NCBI GenBank assembly: GCA_002314555.1
Contig: DCGF01000082.1
Location: forward strand, 1 to 6,576
Reading direction: 5' to 3'
From: Ruminococcaceae bacterium UBA1785
GTDB taxonomy: Bacteria > Bacillota > Clostridia > Oscillospirales > Acutalibacteraceae
Length of the DNA: 6,576 nt
The position numbers and the translations under genes are program-made. The notes below the pieces were generated by a model that worked only from the letters and a program-made list of their open reading frames with translations, was not told the origin of the DNA and did no database searches. This document shows positions 5,751-6,576 of this stretch, one piece after another (positions within the stretch are counted from its first letter, which is position 1; every line of letters starts with the position of its first letter).

Positions 5751-5792
5751 ATATAAAAACCGCCAACTTTTGTAGACTTAAAGCGGCGGTTT
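5751..5792 (-). terminator. Hairpin with T-run between yidC and jag: terminator or attenuator
   Basis: Read on the minus strand, AAACCGCC (5792-5785) pairs perfectly with GGCGGTTT (5764-5757), enclosing a 20-base loop that can add an inner CTTT/AAAG stem. The right arm runs into five T residues and then ATATTTT. This is the form of an intrinsic terminator, 12 bases after the yidC stop. It lies only 19 bases upstream of the jag ATG, and no clear promoter for jag fits in between, so partial read-through seems likely and the element may set the yidC:jag ratio. Confidence 0.8.
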
Positions 5793-5804
5793 AGGTTTCG
5801 TTAT

Positions 5805-6576
5805 TTATTTTTCTTTTGAAAGAAGAGCTACGTTCTCTTTAACGGCTGCTTCTTTTGCGCGTCTGTCGATAGACTCATCAATCATCATCTTAGCGATAAC
5901 ACGCTTTGGTTCATATATCTTATTAATAATAACCATCTGAATAAGGCTTAAGATACTGTTTATAGCCCAATAAACACCAATACCAATTGGGAATGTGTAA
6001 CCAAGCCAAAGTGACATGAATGGCATAAAGAGAAGCATACAACCCATAGACATGTTATTAGCTGCGTCAGGAGTTGAGTTCTTTGTTCTAATGAAGCTAT
6101 ATACTGAGCTTGCCATTGCTGAAAGGAATGCAGCAACAGGAACAAGAGCATATACAGAGCTCCAACCATACATTGATGGTGTGTCACCAAGATTAAATCC
6201 GAAAGCTGTGAAATCAAAAGACTCAAGCTGATTCCAAACATTATCACTAATATCAGGAAGTTTAGCTTTAAGTTCATCTATATGAGACAAAACAGCGATT
6301 TCGTTAAGTCTAACATTCTTAGAATTTGCAATAAGTGGAGCAACAGCATCTGAAAGAGCATTTACTGTTTCTTTATCGAGTCTAATAATGTAAGAAAGAG
6401 GTTTATAGATGGCACCATAAAGACCCATGATAATAGGGAACTGAATGAGCAGGGTACCGCAACCTGCTGTCATTGAGCCATAGCCCTCTTTTTCATAAAA
6501 TGCTTGAATCTCGGCATTCATCTTTGCCTGATCTCCAGCATATTTCTGTCGAATTTTTTCAATCTTAGAACGTGTT
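5805..6576 (-). CDS. yidC: YidC/OxaA/SpoIIIJ-type membrane protein insertase, C-terminal part
   Basis: Partial gene: the frame is open to the right edge, giving 256 visible residues, the last 238 of them after an internal Met at 6521. YidC inserts and folds membrane proteins, alone or with SecYEG. Visible at the cut end is the cytoplasmic charged hairpin (KIEKIRQKYAGDQAKM, then QAFYEKEGYGSM), followed by the hallmark segment LIQFPIIMGLYGAIYKPLSYI, an external loop of about 80 residues, a hydrophobic segment near SSVYALVPVAAFLSAMASSVYSF written here in two parts (SSVYALVPVAAF, LSAMASSVYSF), and two closely spaced membrane segments around MPFMSLWLGYTFPIGIGVYW and INSILSLIQMVIINKIY. A basic cytoplasmic tail (KRVIAKMM to KEK) fits ribosome contact. 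The first membrane segments, the lipoprotein signal and the groove arginine lie outside the window. The gene is followed by jag on the same strand, the usual rpmH-rnpA-yidC-jag order, which suggests the origin lies to the right. Confidence 0.95.
   Translation of the reverse strand, partial: TRSKIEKIRQKYAGDQAKMNAEIQAFYEKEGYGSMTAGCGTLLIQFPIIMGLYGAIYKPLSYIIRLDKETVNALSDAVAPLIANSKNVRLNEIAVLSHIDELKAKLPDISDNVWNQLESFDFTAFGFNLGDTPSMYGWSSVYALVPVAAFLSAMASSVYSFIRTKNSTPDAANNMSMGCMLLFMPFMSLWLGYTFPIGIGVYWAINSILSLIQMVIINKIYEPKRVIAKMMIDESIDRRAKEAAVKENVALLSKEK

Overview
This window is a piece of core chromosome from a low-GC Gram-positive bacterium (Firmicutes/Clostridia). The style of SerRS, MnmG and YidC, together with the mnmG-rsmG-parA-parB-serS order, suggests a relative of Lachnospiraceae; that placement rests on remembered family resemblance, not on a search. 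No mobile element, CRISPR array, tRNA or rRNA was seen, and no gene-free stretch exceeds 300 bases.

Layout, left to right. On the + strand lie the 3' half of mnmG (tRNA wobble-uridine modification, cut by the left edge), then rsmG (16S rRNA m7G methyltransferase), overlapping mnmG by 4 bases. A 147-base gap follows with a perfect parS centromere site inside a terminator-like hairpin, a small inverted repeat and a candidate extended -10 promoter. Next are parA (read from a TTG start at 1751), parB (GTG start at 2528) and serS (seryl-tRNA synthetase), tightly spaced and probably one transcript. A hairpin terminator that can serve both strands separates serS from two minus-strand genes: jag/khpB (RNA-binding protein) and, upstream of it, yidC (membrane insertase, cut by the right edge). 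A second strong hairpin with a T-run sits between yidC and jag.

How the genes fit together. ParA, ParB and parS form the chromosome segregation system, and two identical perfect 16-bp parS sites are present: one inside mnmG (509-524) and one just upstream of parA (1626-1641). The site pair, the parAB genes and the yidC-jag / mnmG-rsmG neighbourhood all point to a location close to the replication origin. The remaining genes serve translation (MnmG, RsmG, SerRS), RNA binding (Jag/KhpB) and membrane protein insertion (YidC).

Most notable: the paired parS sites, one of them doubling as a likely terminator; a gene order that a single in-place inversion of an mnmE-to-serS block would explain; an altered FAD-site motif in MnmG; and a hairpin that may control jag. 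I found no evidence for a wholly new system; the window is mainly conserved housekeeping DNA with several uncommon details.
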